A stretch of 64,000 bases of DNA from Rhodoblastus sp963828185. Its GTDB lineage: Bacteria > Pseudomonadota > Alphaproteobacteria > Rhizobiales > Beijerinckiaceae. The notes under the pieces are model-generated. The model ran no database searches. It was given only the letters and a program-made list of their open reading frames with translations, and was not told the DNA's origin. Below are positions 46,288 through 54,253 of the stretch, one piece after another. The stretch lies in NCBI GenBank assembly GCA_963828185.1, contig CAWHDV010000019.1, positions 543,453-607,452 on the forward strand, given 5' to 3'. Made by a program: the position numbers and the translations under genes. Position 1 is the first letter of the stretch. Each line of letters begins with the position of its first letter.

Positions 46288-49040
46288 GTTGCGCTGGGGC
46301 GTTCACGCGCCCTGATGAAAGTCGCGCGCCGGCCCCGCTGCTTCCGCGGGGGCGCCGCGACGGGCAGTGTGAACCAGAAAGCGACGCCGCGCGGGCTGTT
46401 GGCGTCGCAGCCGATTTCGCCGCCATGGGCGCGGATGATCGTCTTGCACAGCGACAGGCCGACCCCCATGCCGTTCGCCTTGGTGGTGACGAAGGGCGTG
46501 AAAAGTCTTTCCGCGATTTTCGGATCGAGCCCCGGCCCATTGTCGGAAATCCTTACCCGCGCGAATGCGCGCTCATCCAGCTCCGTTTCGACGAGGACTT
46601 CCGCGTCGTCGCTTTCCGCCAGCGCGTCCGAGGCGTTACGCAGGAAATTGACCAGGACCTGAAGGATCTGGACGCGGTCGACGTCCACGTCGATAGCTTG
46701 CCGGGACAGCGCTTCCACGACGCGGATGGCTCGCGCGCCGGCGTGCAGGGAGGCGAGGGCGAGCGCGTCCTGGACCAGTTTCGCCAGGCTTTCCCGGCCG
46801 CGCTGCTGGCTTTCGCGCTTTTCGATGAAGCCGCGCAGCCGCCGGAGGATGCCTGCCGCCTGCTTCGCCTGCGTCTCGATCAGGCCGAGGCTGCGCGCCA
46901 GCGAGGAATTCGGCGGAACCTCCGGCAGGCGGCGGCTCGTCGTCGCCAGGCCGAGGATGGCGGTGAGCGGCTGGCTCACCTCATGGGCGAGGCCCGCCGC
47001 CACTTCGCCCATGTCGCTCAGTCGCGCGACATGCAGCAACTCGGCCCGCGCCGCCTCGACATTGCGCTTTTCATTTTCGATCTGCGTCAGGTCGCGCATG
47101 GAGCCGATGAACAGGAGATCGCCGGATAAGGAGTCGCCGGACATCAAATCGCCGTTCTGGGCGCGCGCGACGGCCAGTTCCAGCGGGAAGGTCGAACCAT
47201 CCTTGCGCCGACCCTCGACCCTGCGGCGCTGGCCGATGATCTTCGCCACGCCGGTGCGCAGGTAATCGGCGAGATAGCGGTCGTGTTCGGCGGCTCTGCC
47301 GGCAGGCATCAGCATCTTGACATTGGCGCCGATCACCTCGTCCGGCGCATAGCCGAATTGCGCCTGCAATTCGGGATTGACCGCGAGGACCACGCCGCGG
47401 TGGTCGATGAGGGCGATCGCGTCCATCGACGTGTCGAACACCGCCTTGAACCGCCGTTCGCTGTCACGCAGGGCCAGTTCCGCCTCGCGCTGCGCCGTGA
47501 TGTCGTGCGCCGTCGCGACCGAACCGACGATCGCGCCGCCCGCGTCGCGGATCGGCGCGTAACTGACGCTTCCCAGCCATTCTTCCCCAGTGTCCTTGCG
47601 GAGCAGCCGATATTCCGCGCCCGACGCGGTTTCGCCGCAGAGGCCCTTTTGCAGCGGCCATTGTTCCTGGGGCACGATCCGCCCATCCATCGTGCGAACT
47701 TCGACGATCGGCAGGAATTCCTCCAGTGTCCTCGGGCAATCCTTCCTGCTGGCGAACCTGAAAAACCGGGCGTAAGCCTCGTTGGCGTGGATCAAACGGC
47801 TGCCGGTGTCGAGGATATAGACGGCGTCCATCATGCTCGACAGGGCCGCCTTGAGTTTGGCCTTCGCCCCTAGCGCCTCGCGCTCGGCCTGCTTGCGCGC
47901 GGTAATGTCGATCGCCACGCCGCCGTAGTTGGCGATATCGCCGTCGGCGCATGACAGTGGGCCGCCGCGCGACAGCAGCCAGCGTTCGTCACCGTCGGGA
48001 TGGGCGACCCGCCACTCGACGGAAAGCTCGCCGCCCTTCGCCACCGCGTCGTTCACCGCCTTGGCGACGGCGGCGCGGTCGTCGGGATGGATGGTCCGCC
48101 GCCACAGATCGTAGGAGGCCGTGACAATACCTTGCTCGAGCCCGTAGAGGCTCCATAATTCATCCGACCAGAAATTCCTGTTGCTTCGCAGGTCCCACTC
48201 CCACACGCCGGCGCCCGCGGCGGCGAGCGCCATCTGGAGGCGCTCCCGGCTCTGGCGCGCCGCCTCTTCCGCCGCGACCCAGGCCGAAATGTCTTCGCTG
48301 AAGATGATGACGCCGCCGATTCCGTCATGCAGCCGCCGCCACGGACGGACCTCCCAGCGCAGCCATTGCACGGAGCCGTCGAGGCGGGTTAAGCAGTCCC
48401 GGTCCGACCGCACCGTCTCCCCCTCCAGCGCGCGCCGGTGGATATCCTTCCAATGATCTGGAATCTCCGGAAAAATCTCGTAAAGCGACTTGCCGACGAG
48501 GTCGCGCTGGAGTTGGTAGTCGTCGCGCCAGCGGGCGCTGACCGCGAGGGCGCGCATGTCTGCGTCGAACATGGCCATGGCGGCCGGCGCGTGCTCGACG
48601 AACTGGCCGAGCTGCTCTGCGCCGCGGCGGATCATGTCGTCGTCGGCGATGCGCTTGAGCGCCAGGCGCAGCAGCTTGGTGATGGCGATGATGATGGCGC
48701 TGCTGATGCAGAAGCCGACGAGGCCGATGAGATCGGCGAACATGCGCAAGGGCTCGGTCAGCGCATGCGCCGCCGCGATCGACAGGAGGGTCGCCAGAAC
48801 GCCACCCGAAACGCCGCCGATCACGGCGGCCACCGCTACCGCCGGAGAAAAGGTAAGATAGATCAGCCGCCCTTCCAGCGCGCCCAGGAAGGCATAGCGC
48901 ATGCCGGCGCCGAGCAGGACGGCGACGACAGCGGCGAATAGACGCCACCCGAGCGGCCATCGCGTGAAGGTCAGGAAAAGACTGAAAAAATCGGAGCTGA
49001 CCGTTTTATGCGTCGGCAGGTCATTCCGGCTTTGGTCCAT
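46092..49040 (-). CDS. multi-PAS sensor histidine kinase, FixL-like (3' end probably frameshifted)
   Basis: This 982-aa kinase (as read) has N-terminal membrane helices (residues about 30-130), four PAS-like regions (about 145-255, 270-385, 395-515, 525-655), and a HisKA domain with His686 in AAGLAHEVSQPLTAI. An ATPase domain follows (NASDAL, DNGPGLDP, ANGMGVGLSLCKTI). The fourth PAS resembles FixL: His586 in EHDRYL and Arg606 in IIGQRR align with the haem His and distal Arg. The domain ends at FWFTLPV. The following ~70 residues are antisense to the LuxR gene and look spurious; adding one base at the G5 run 46348-46352 gives a stop at 46303 and a 912-aa protein. Confidence 0.85.
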   Translation of the reverse strand: MDQSRNDLPTHKTVSSDFFSLFLTFTRWPLGWRLFAAVVAVLLGAGMRYAFLGALEGRLIYLTFSPAVAVAAVIGGVSGGVLATLLSIAAAHALTEPLRMFADLIGLVGFCISSAIIIAITKLLRLALKRIADDDMIRRGAEQLGQFVEHAPAAMAMFDADMRALAVSARWRDDYQLQRDLVGKSLYEIFPEIPDHWKDIHRRALEGETVRSDRDCLTRLDGSVQWLRWEVRPWRRLHDGIGGVIIFSEDISAWVAAEEAARQSRERLQMALAAAGAGVWEWDLRSNRNFWSDELWSLYGLEQGIVTASYDLWRRTIHPDDRAAVAKAVNDAVAKGGELSVEWRVAHPDGDERWLLSRGGPLSCADGDIANYGGVAIDITARKQAEREALGAKAKLKAALSSMMDAVYILDTGSRLIHANEAYARFFRFASRKDCPRTLEEFLPIVEVRTMDGRIVPQEQWPLQKGLCGETASGAEYRLLRKDTGEEWLGSVSYAPIRDAGGAIVGSVATAHDITAQREAELALRDSERRFKAVFDTSMDAIALIDHRGVVLAVNPELQAQFGYAPDEVIGANVKMLMPAGRAAEHDRYLADYLRTGVAKIIGQRRRVEGRRKDGSTFPLELAVARAQNGDLMSGDSLSGDLLFIGSMRDLTQIENEKRNVEAARAELLHVARLSDMGEVAAGLAHEVSQPLTAILGLATTSRRLPEVPPNSSLARSLGLIETQAKQAAGILRRLRGFIEKRESQQRGRESLAKLVQDALALASLHAGARAIRVVEALSRQAIDVDVDRVQILQVLVNFLRNASDALAESDDAEVLVETELDERAFARVRISDNGPGLDPKIAERLFTPFVTTKANGMGVGLSLCKTIIRAHGGEIGCDANSPRGVAFWFTLPVAAPPRKQRGRRATFIRARERPSATYCRTKGSVGGSERGGGGDASPSCRPDAWASSAPLMATSVRFLAWSFFMMCRTCTFTVLSHMFNS

Positions 49041-49192
49041 AAAATCTTGTCCAAAATGACGCAGCGCTGCAATTTATGGACAGGAATATCTCGGATCGGC
49101 GCCGATTAATAGGAAGTAAATTTACGTAGAATCCGCAAGGCGAGAGCGAAAGCGCCTTCGGCTGCCAGCGGTTACGCACTCTCGCGCCGCGT

Positions 49193-49414
49193 TCAGAACA
49201 GCGCGGCGATCTTGTGCAGTTCGGGGGAAGCGTAAAGCGCTGCCAGGATGAGCGGGACGGCGAGCGCGAGGTAAAAATTCGCCGATGTCCGCCTGGGCGC
49301 GCGCGCCAGCTGGCCGGGTTTGTCCTGCGCGACGGACGCGAGTCCATTGCGCGGACGGCGCAGGGCGTGGGTCGCAGCATAGTCGCGTTCGATGAAGAAT
49401 CCCAGAGATGACAT
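49193..49414 (-). CDS. small predicted membrane protein of unknown function
   Basis: This 73-aa frame has a hydrophilic N-terminal half and a C-terminal membrane segment (ANFYLALAVPLILAALYASPELHKI). ATG 49414 has GGGA about 9 bases upstream. I do not recognise a family. It is the only credible gene in the 547-bp gap between the PAS kinase and ftsB; the rest of that gap shows nothing distinct. Confidence 0.5.
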   Translation of the reverse strand: MSSLGFFIERDYAATHALRRPRNGLASVAQDKPGQLARAPRRTSANFYLALAVPLILAALYASPELHKIAALF

Positions 49415-49587
49415 TGAGATGGTCCCGGTTTGGCGCCGCCTTCAGCCATTTGCGCCAGAATGGGACACAAATGGCGGCTGCGCTTACCAGGCTTCAAATC
49501 GCGTGCCATTGACGATCGTTTCCCGCTTGCGATCGTTTCCGGCTCGATCTTAACCGGCGTCTAACCTTATCGCGCGACACTGCGGCC

Positions 49588-49935
49588 ATGATTGTTCGTA
49601 CGCGTCTCTCCGCCATTCTCCTTCCGCTGGCCTTCTACGCCTTCTCGGCGGCGGTAGGCAGTTTTTTCGTATGGCACGCCTTCCACGGCGACCGCGGCAT
49701 CGAAGCCGAAATCCAGCATCGGCGGGAGATGACGGAGGTCGAATCCAAGCTCAAGGTGGTGCGCGCCGAAAAGGCGCAGTGGCAAATGCGCATCGACCTG
49801 CTGCGCGGCCCCGACGTCGACCGCGACCTGCTCGACGAGGAGGCGCGCAACCTGCTCAACCGCGTTTCCAAGAACGATCTGCTGGTCTTTGTCCCGGAAA
49901 CCGCCTCCGAACCGGCGCCGAGCCGGACGAACTGA
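49588..49935 (+). CDS. ftsB: septum formation initiator (FtsB/DivIC-like)
   Basis: This 115-aa bitopic divisome protein has an N-terminal helix (LSAILLPLAFYAFSAAVGSFFVWHAF), then a coiled coil (REMTEVESKLKVVRAEKAQWQMRIDLLRG) and the conserved LDEEARNLLNRVSKNDLLVFVPE. The position before pdhA is typical for alphaproteobacteria, where it often lies in the eno-ftsB-pdhA order; here the sensor/regulator pair is inserted between eno and ftsB. Confidence 0.92.
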   Translation: MIVRTRLSAILLPLAFYAFSAAVGSFFVWHAFHGDRGIEAEIQHRREMTEVESKLKVVRAEKAQWQMRIDLLRGPDVDRDLLDEEARNLLNRVSKNDLLVFVPETASEPAPSRTN

Positions 49936-50044
49936 GCGCAGGCCCGCGCTATCTCGCTTTTTCACGAGCTTCAAGCTAGTTTTACCGCGCATTCACGTGG
50001 CGATTCTGCGCGCGGAAAAGGCGTCAGGTCCTTCCGGAGGTAAA

Positions 50045-51061
50045 ATGGCCGTCGGTTCGTCTTCGCCGCTTGTCGGCGACAATCCGCGTCTGGCGGATTT
50101 TCTGGGCTCGGGCGACGAGCTTTCGCTCTATCGCGCCATGCTGCTGATCCGCCGCTTCGAGGAAAAGGCCGGGCAATTGTTCGGCATGGGGCTGATCGGC
50201 GGCTTCTGCCATCTCTACATCGGGCAGGAGGCGGTGGTCGTCGGCATGCGGCTGGCGGCTGGAGAGTCCGACCAGTTCATCGCCTCCTATCGCCAGCATG
50301 GCCATTTGCTCGCCTGCGGCGCCGACCCGAAGGCGGTGATGGCGGAAATGACCGGGCGGCGCGGCGGCATGTCGCGCGGCAAGGGCGGCTCGATGCACAT
50401 GTTCGCGCCGGAGAACGAATTCTTCGGCGGGCACGGCATTGTCGGCGCGCAGGTGTCGCTCGGCGCGGGCCTGGCCTTCGCCAACGCCTATCGCGACGAC
50501 GGTCGCGTCTGCGTCGCCTTTTTCGGCGACGGCGCCGCCGACCAGGGCCAGGTGGCGGAGAGTTTCAACATGGCGGCGCGCTGGCGCCTGCCGATCGTCT
50601 TCGTGATCGAGAACAACCGCGCCCAGCCGGACGGCGAGCATTCCAGCGCCGCCGCCAGCGCCGCCGCGATCCTGGCCAATCGCGGCGCGGCCTTCAACAT
50701 TCCCGGCGAGCAGGTCGACGGCATGTGCGTGCAATCGGTGCGCGAGGCGGGCGGCCGCGCGATTCAGTGGGCGCGCGACGGCAACGGTCCCTTCATCCTC
50801 GAAATGCGCACCGAGCGTTACCGCGGCCATTCGATGGCCGATCCGGCCAAATACCGGCGCAAGGACGAGGGCCGCGCCAGCCAGGCGCCCGATCCGCTCG
50901 AACGGATGCGCGAAAACATCCTGCGCGCGGGTCTGGCGCAAGAGGCCGATCTGAAAGCAATCGACGCGCGCATCCGCTCGATCGTCCTGGAGGCGGCGGA
51001 ATTCGCGGCGCAATGTCCGGAGCCGGACGCCGGCGATCTGGAAACAGACGTGCTGATCTGA
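50045..51061 (+). CDS. pdhA: pyruvate dehydrogenase E1 component alpha subunit (divergent)
   Basis: This 338-aa ThDP-dependent E1 alpha has LYRAMLLIRRFEEKAGQLFGMGLIGGFCHLYIGQEAV, SYRQHGHLLACG, the ThDP motif from GDGAADQGQV to IENN, and EMRTERYRGHSMADPAKYR. After IENN the normally near-invariant YAMGTS loop reads RAQPDGEHSSAAA, which is unusual. ATG 50045 has GGAGG 5 bases upstream. It is first in a pdhA-pdhB-DUF5076-E2-like cluster, with lipA further downstream. Confidence 0.92.
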   Translation: MAVGSSSPLVGDNPRLADFLGSGDELSLYRAMLLIRRFEEKAGQLFGMGLIGGFCHLYIGQEAVVVGMRLAAGESDQFIASYRQHGHLLACGADPKAVMAEMTGRRGGMSRGKGGSMHMFAPENEFFGGHGIVGAQVSLGAGLAFANAYRDDGRVCVAFFGDGAADQGQVAESFNMAARWRLPIVFVIENNRAQPDGEHSSAAASAAAILANRGAAFNIPGEQVDGMCVQSVREAGGRAIQWARDGNGPFILEMRTERYRGHSMADPAKYRRKDEGRASQAPDPLERMRENILRAGLAQEADLKAIDARIRSIVLEAAEFAAQCPEPDAGDLETDVLI

Positions 51062-51097
51062 TGTCCCGCCTTGGCGGGAGGGAGTCTGGAGAATCTT

Positions 51098-52396
51098 ATG
51101 GCGACCCATGTGCTGATGCCGGCGCTTTCGCCCGAAATGAAATTCGGCAAACTGGCGAGATGGCTGAAGCGCGAGGGCGATCGCGTCGAAGCCGGCGAGA
51201 TCCTGGCTGAAATCGAGACCGAAAAGGCGACGATGGAAGTCGAGGCGGTGGAAACCGGCGTGCTCGAGCGTATCCTGACGCCGGAGGGAACCGAGAATGT
51301 CGCGGTCAATTCGCCCATCGCCGTGATCGAGCCCAGGATCTTCGAAAGCGCTTCACCCGCGACGGCGGCGGCCGGCCGCGACGAAGCGCCGGAAGAACAG
51401 GCCTTTTTTGCGCGAAAGATCACGGTGCGGGAGGCCTTGCGCGAGGCGCTGGCCGAGGAAATGCGGCGCGACGGCAATGTCTTCCTGCTCGGCGAGGAAA
51501 TCGGCGATTACCAGGGCGCCTTCAAGGTCACGCAGGGCCTGCTGCAGGAATTCGGCGCGAGGCGCGTCGTTGACGCGCCGATCGCCGAACACGCCTTCGC
51601 CGGGCTCGGCGTCGGCGCGGCCATGGCGGGCTTGCGGCCGGTGATCGAGTTCATGAGCTTCAACTTCGCGCTGCAGGCGATGGACCATATCGTCAATTCG
51701 GCCGCCAAGACGCTCTACATGTCGGGCGGCGCGCTCAATTGCCCGATCGTCTTTCGCGGCCCCAACGGCGCGCGCGCGCGGGTCGGCGCCCAGCACGCCC
51801 AGGATTTTTCGGCCTGGTTCGCCCATATCCCCGGATTGAAGGTCGTGGCGCCCTATAGCGCGGCCGACGCCAAGGGCCTGCTCAAGTCGGCGATCCGCGA
51901 CCCAAATCCGGTCATCTTCCTGGAGCACGAACAGCTCTACGGCCAGAGCTTCGCCGCGCCGCTCGAAAAAGATCATCTGGTCGAAATCGGGTCCGCCAAC
52001 GTTCTGCGCGCCGGCGGCGAGGTTACGGTTGTCGCTTTTTCGCATGGCGTCGGCCTCGCCCTGAAGGCGGCGGAAATTTTGGCCGAGGAGGGGGTCGAGG
52101 CGGAAATCGTCGATCTGCGCACCTTGCGGCCGCTGGACATGCCGACCATTCTCGCCTCGGTGCGCAAGACCGGGCGCTGCGTGATCGTCGAGGAGGGCTG
52201 GCCGCAATCGGGCATAGGCGCGGAAATCTGCGCCCGACTGATGGAACAGGCGTTCGACGACCTCGACGCGCCGGTGCTGCGCGTCACCGGCCGGGACATT
52301 CCCATGCCCTACGCCGCCAATCTGGAAAGACTGGCGCTGCCAAAAGCCGCCGACGTGGTGGCGGCGGTGCGATCGGTTCTCTATCTAAAGGGGTGA
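51098..52396 (+). CDS. pdhB: pyruvate dehydrogenase E1 beta subunit with N-terminal lipoyl domain
   Basis: This 432-aa protein combines a lipoyl domain (residues 1-80, lipoyl-Lys43 in ETEKATMEVEA) with the E1 beta transketolase core (ITVREALREALAEEMRRDGNVFLLGEEIGDYQGAFKVTQGLL, PIAEHAFAGLGVGAAMAGLRPVIEFM). This fusion is normal in alphaproteobacteria. The C-terminal transketolase domain is intact (VVAFSHGVGLALKAAEIL, VEEGWPQSGIGAEI). ATG 51098 has GGAG 7 bases upstream. The lysine matters because the E2 in this cluster lacks one. Confidence 0.96.
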   Translation: MATHVLMPALSPEMKFGKLARWLKREGDRVEAGEILAEIETEKATMEVEAVETGVLERILTPEGTENVAVNSPIAVIEPRIFESASPATAAAGRDEAPEEQAFFARKITVREALREALAEEMRRDGNVFLLGEEIGDYQGAFKVTQGLLQEFGARRVVDAPIAEHAFAGLGVGAAMAGLRPVIEFMSFNFALQAMDHIVNSAAKTLYMSGGALNCPIVFRGPNGARARVGAQHAQDFSAWFAHIPGLKVVAPYSAADAKGLLKSAIRDPNPVIFLEHEQLYGQSFAAPLEKDHLVEIGSANVLRAGGEVTVVAFSHGVGLALKAAEILAEEGVEAEIVDLRTLRPLDMPTILASVRKTGRCVIVEEGWPQSGIGAEICARLMEQAFDDLDAPVLRVTGRDIPMPYAANLERLALPKAADVVAAVRSVLYLKG

Positions 52397-52440
52397 CGCG
52401 CGCAGGGGGCGCATCTCCTGCTGGCGGCGAAAAGGAGCCC

Positions 52441-52493
52441 GCATCGGCAGAGCCGATGCTAGGAGCGAACGCGACGCCGAGCTAATGCGAGGG
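52441..52493. repeat. dispersed copy of the array element core, with a different hairpin
   Basis: The hairpin GCATCGGC-AGA-GCCGATGC (52441-52459) is followed by a 34-base core (52460-52493) that differs from the core of the 83-bp array at 37145-37543 by one internal base. It lies between pdhB and the DUF5076 gene, ending 13 bases before the ATG of the latter. The left hairpin has the same place but a different sequence from that in the array. Confidence 0.85.
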
Positions 52494-52506
52494 TTTAAAA
52501 ACAAGA

Positions 52507-52794
52507 ATGACCGAAGAACTCAAGGAATTGTCGGCCCCTCCCGATGTCGCCGAGCATGGCGGCACGGAAATCCTGCGGCTGTTCGTGACCGACGGCTCCC
52601 TGTCGCTGTCGATGCAGCGCGCTTTCGCAGCGCCGGAAATGTGGGGGCAATTGCTGGCCGAACTGGCGCGCCAGGTGGCCGAGGTCTATGCCCGGGAAAC
52701 GCCGATGTGCGCCGAGGAGGCGCTCGCTGAAATCCGTCTGGCGCTCGAAGTCTCCTTCGACCGGATCGACGGCGATCGGGGCGCGGTCAACTAG
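52507..52794 (+). CDS. DUF5076 domain-containing protein
   Basis: This 95-aa protein of unknown function matches the small DUF5076 family found in Rhizobiales pdh clusters: GGTEILRLFVTDGSLSLSMQRAFAAPEMWGQLLAELARQVAEVYA. No catalytic motif is visible. It sits between pdhB and the E2-like gene, so a role linked to pyruvate dehydrogenase assembly or control is possible but only inferred from position. A repeat element lies immediately upstream. Confidence 0.8.
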   Translation: MTEELKELSAPPDVAEHGGTEILRLFVTDGSLSLSMQRAFAAPEMWGQLLAELARQVAEVYARETPMCAEEALAEIRLALEVSFDRIDGDRGAVN

Positions 52795-52842
52795 AATGCG
52801 CGATCAGTTGAAATCGACGGAAACGCTTGCCGGGGAGGGGTC

Positions 52843-53955
52843 GTGGCCACCGATGTGCTGATGCCATCCGTCGAACCGTCGATGCAGACGGGACGTCTGA
52901 CGCGCTGGCTGCGGCGCGAGGGCGATTTCGTCGAGGCGGGCGACCCGATCGCCGAAATCGCCACCGATCGCGCCACCATGGATGTCGAGGCGCCGCAAAC
53001 CGGCGTGCTCACCCGCATTCTCGTCGAGGCCGGCGATCTCGACGTCCCCGTGTTCCAGCAGATCGGCCTGATCGAGCCGGGCCCGGCGCCGCATCCGGTT
53101 CGCGCCGTGGATCCGGCGCCTGAAAAAGCCGGCCGCGTGCTGGCGTCGCCGCGCGCCCGGCGGCTGGCGCATGAGGCCGGTTTCGATCTTGCACAGGTGG
53201 CAGGGGGCGGTCCCAACGGCCGCATTGTCGAGAGCGACGTGCGGGCGGCGCTGGCGGCGCGGCTGCAAGGGGAAGATGCGCTGCGCGTCAAGGCGCCGCC
53301 GGGCGAGGGCGGGCCAAAACTGCACGCCCTGATGAGCGCGGCGCAATGGACGCCGCAGGTGCATCTCGAGGCCGATTGCCGCATCGACGCGCTGGAAACT
53401 TTCCGCGAAAAGCTTAATCTTGCCGCGCGCGAGGGCAAGACCGCGAAAATTTCGCTGGTCGATTGCCTGGTCAAGGCCTTCGCCCTGGCGCTGCAACGGG
53501 CGCCGCGCGGCAATGTCCATTACGCACAAGACGGCTACGCCCTGGCGCGGCGTAGCGACATCGCCCTGGCGCTCTCGCTTGATGAAAAGATCGTGGCGCC
53601 GGCCCTGCCGGGCGCGGAACGCCTGACGCTTGCCGAAATCGCATCGGCGCGCGCCGATTTCATGGCCGGTCGTTTTGCGCCCGCGGCCTATTATGGCGGC
53701 TCGAGCCTCATCGCCAATCTCGGCGCCTTCGGGGTCAAGCGCGTGTTTCCGGTGGTCGTCGCGCCCTGGACCTCGGTGCTGGCGATCGGCGCGGCGGAAA
53801 AGCGGGTCATCGTCGAGGACGGAGCGCCCGAGGTGGCGACGATGTTGAGCGTCACCCTGACCATCGACCGCCACGCGATGGATGAAATGGCCGGCGCCAT
53901 GCTGCTCGCGGCCTTCAAGCATCTAGCCGAGAACCCCATAGGGTTGACGATCTAG
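52843..53955 (+). CDS. dihydrolipoamide acetyltransferase (E2)-like protein with altered key residues
   Basis: This 370-aa protein has E2 domain order: lipoyl-like domain (1-80), peripheral-subunit-binding domain (VLASPRARRLAHEAGFDLAQVAGGGPNGRIVESDV, about 108-142) and a catalytic-type domain. The lipoyl-lysine position is Arg43 (ATDRATMDV). The catalytic motif normally DHRxxDG reads Asp342-Arg-His-Ala-Met-Asp347-Glu: His and Arg are transposed and Gly is Glu. It is also shorter than typical E2 (about 430 aa). The start is GTG with a strong GGGGAGGGG site. It may be a structural or regulatory E2 homologue. Confidence 0.87.
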   Translation: MATDVLMPSVEPSMQTGRLTRWLRREGDFVEAGDPIAEIATDRATMDVEAPQTGVLTRILVEAGDLDVPVFQQIGLIEPGPAPHPVRAVDPAPEKAGRVLASPRARRLAHEAGFDLAQVAGGGPNGRIVESDVRAALAARLQGEDALRVKAPPGEGGPKLHALMSAAQWTPQVHLEADCRIDALETFREKLNLAAREGKTAKISLVDCLVKAFALALQRAPRGNVHYAQDGYALARRSDIALALSLDEKIVAPALPGAERLTLAEIASARADFMAGRFAPAAYYGGSSLIANLGAFGVKRVFPVVVAPWTSVLAIGAAEKRVIVEDGAPEVATMLSVTLTIDRHAMDEMAGAMLLAAFKHLAENPIGLTI

Positions 53956-54003
53956 GCGAATGGAACAGGATCGACGCGCGATCCGAAGTTTCACCAATTG
54001 GTC

Positions 54004-54044
54004 GTCATGGCCGTGCTTGTCACGTTGTCACGGCCATCCACGCC
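54004..54044. repeat. Rhizobiales extragenic palindrome, copy A
   Basis: GTCATGGCCGTGCTTGTCAC...GGCCATCCACGCC matches the common 'CGTCATGGCCGGGCTTGTCCCGGCCATCCACG' element. This copy carries a tandem 8-base duplication around TTGTCACG, absent from the copy at 54120. Confidence 0.75.
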
Positions 54045-54119
54045 GGAATGGCGCGTGGCGAGCGGCAAAAATGGGCGACGGATCAAGTCCAGCCTTGCGA
54101 CGTTCAAGCAGCGGCTCGG

Positions 54120-54152
54120 CGTGGATGACCGGGACAAGCCCGGTCATGACGG
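54120..54152. repeat. Rhizobiales extragenic palindrome, copy B (inverted)
   Basis: CGTGGATGACCGGGACAAGC...CGGTCATGACGG is an inverted copy of the element at 54004. The two copies could pair as a larger stem in the 298-bp gap between the E2-like gene and lipA, which holds no other feature I recognise. Confidence 0.8.
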
Positions 54153-54253
54153 TTGTTGTTAACCTGGGTTCGAAGATTTGGTGACTCAGGCGATGAATTG
54201 CGGCTCGGCGTATAAAAGCCTATGTGAAGATAAATCTTGTTCGGAAACAACCC

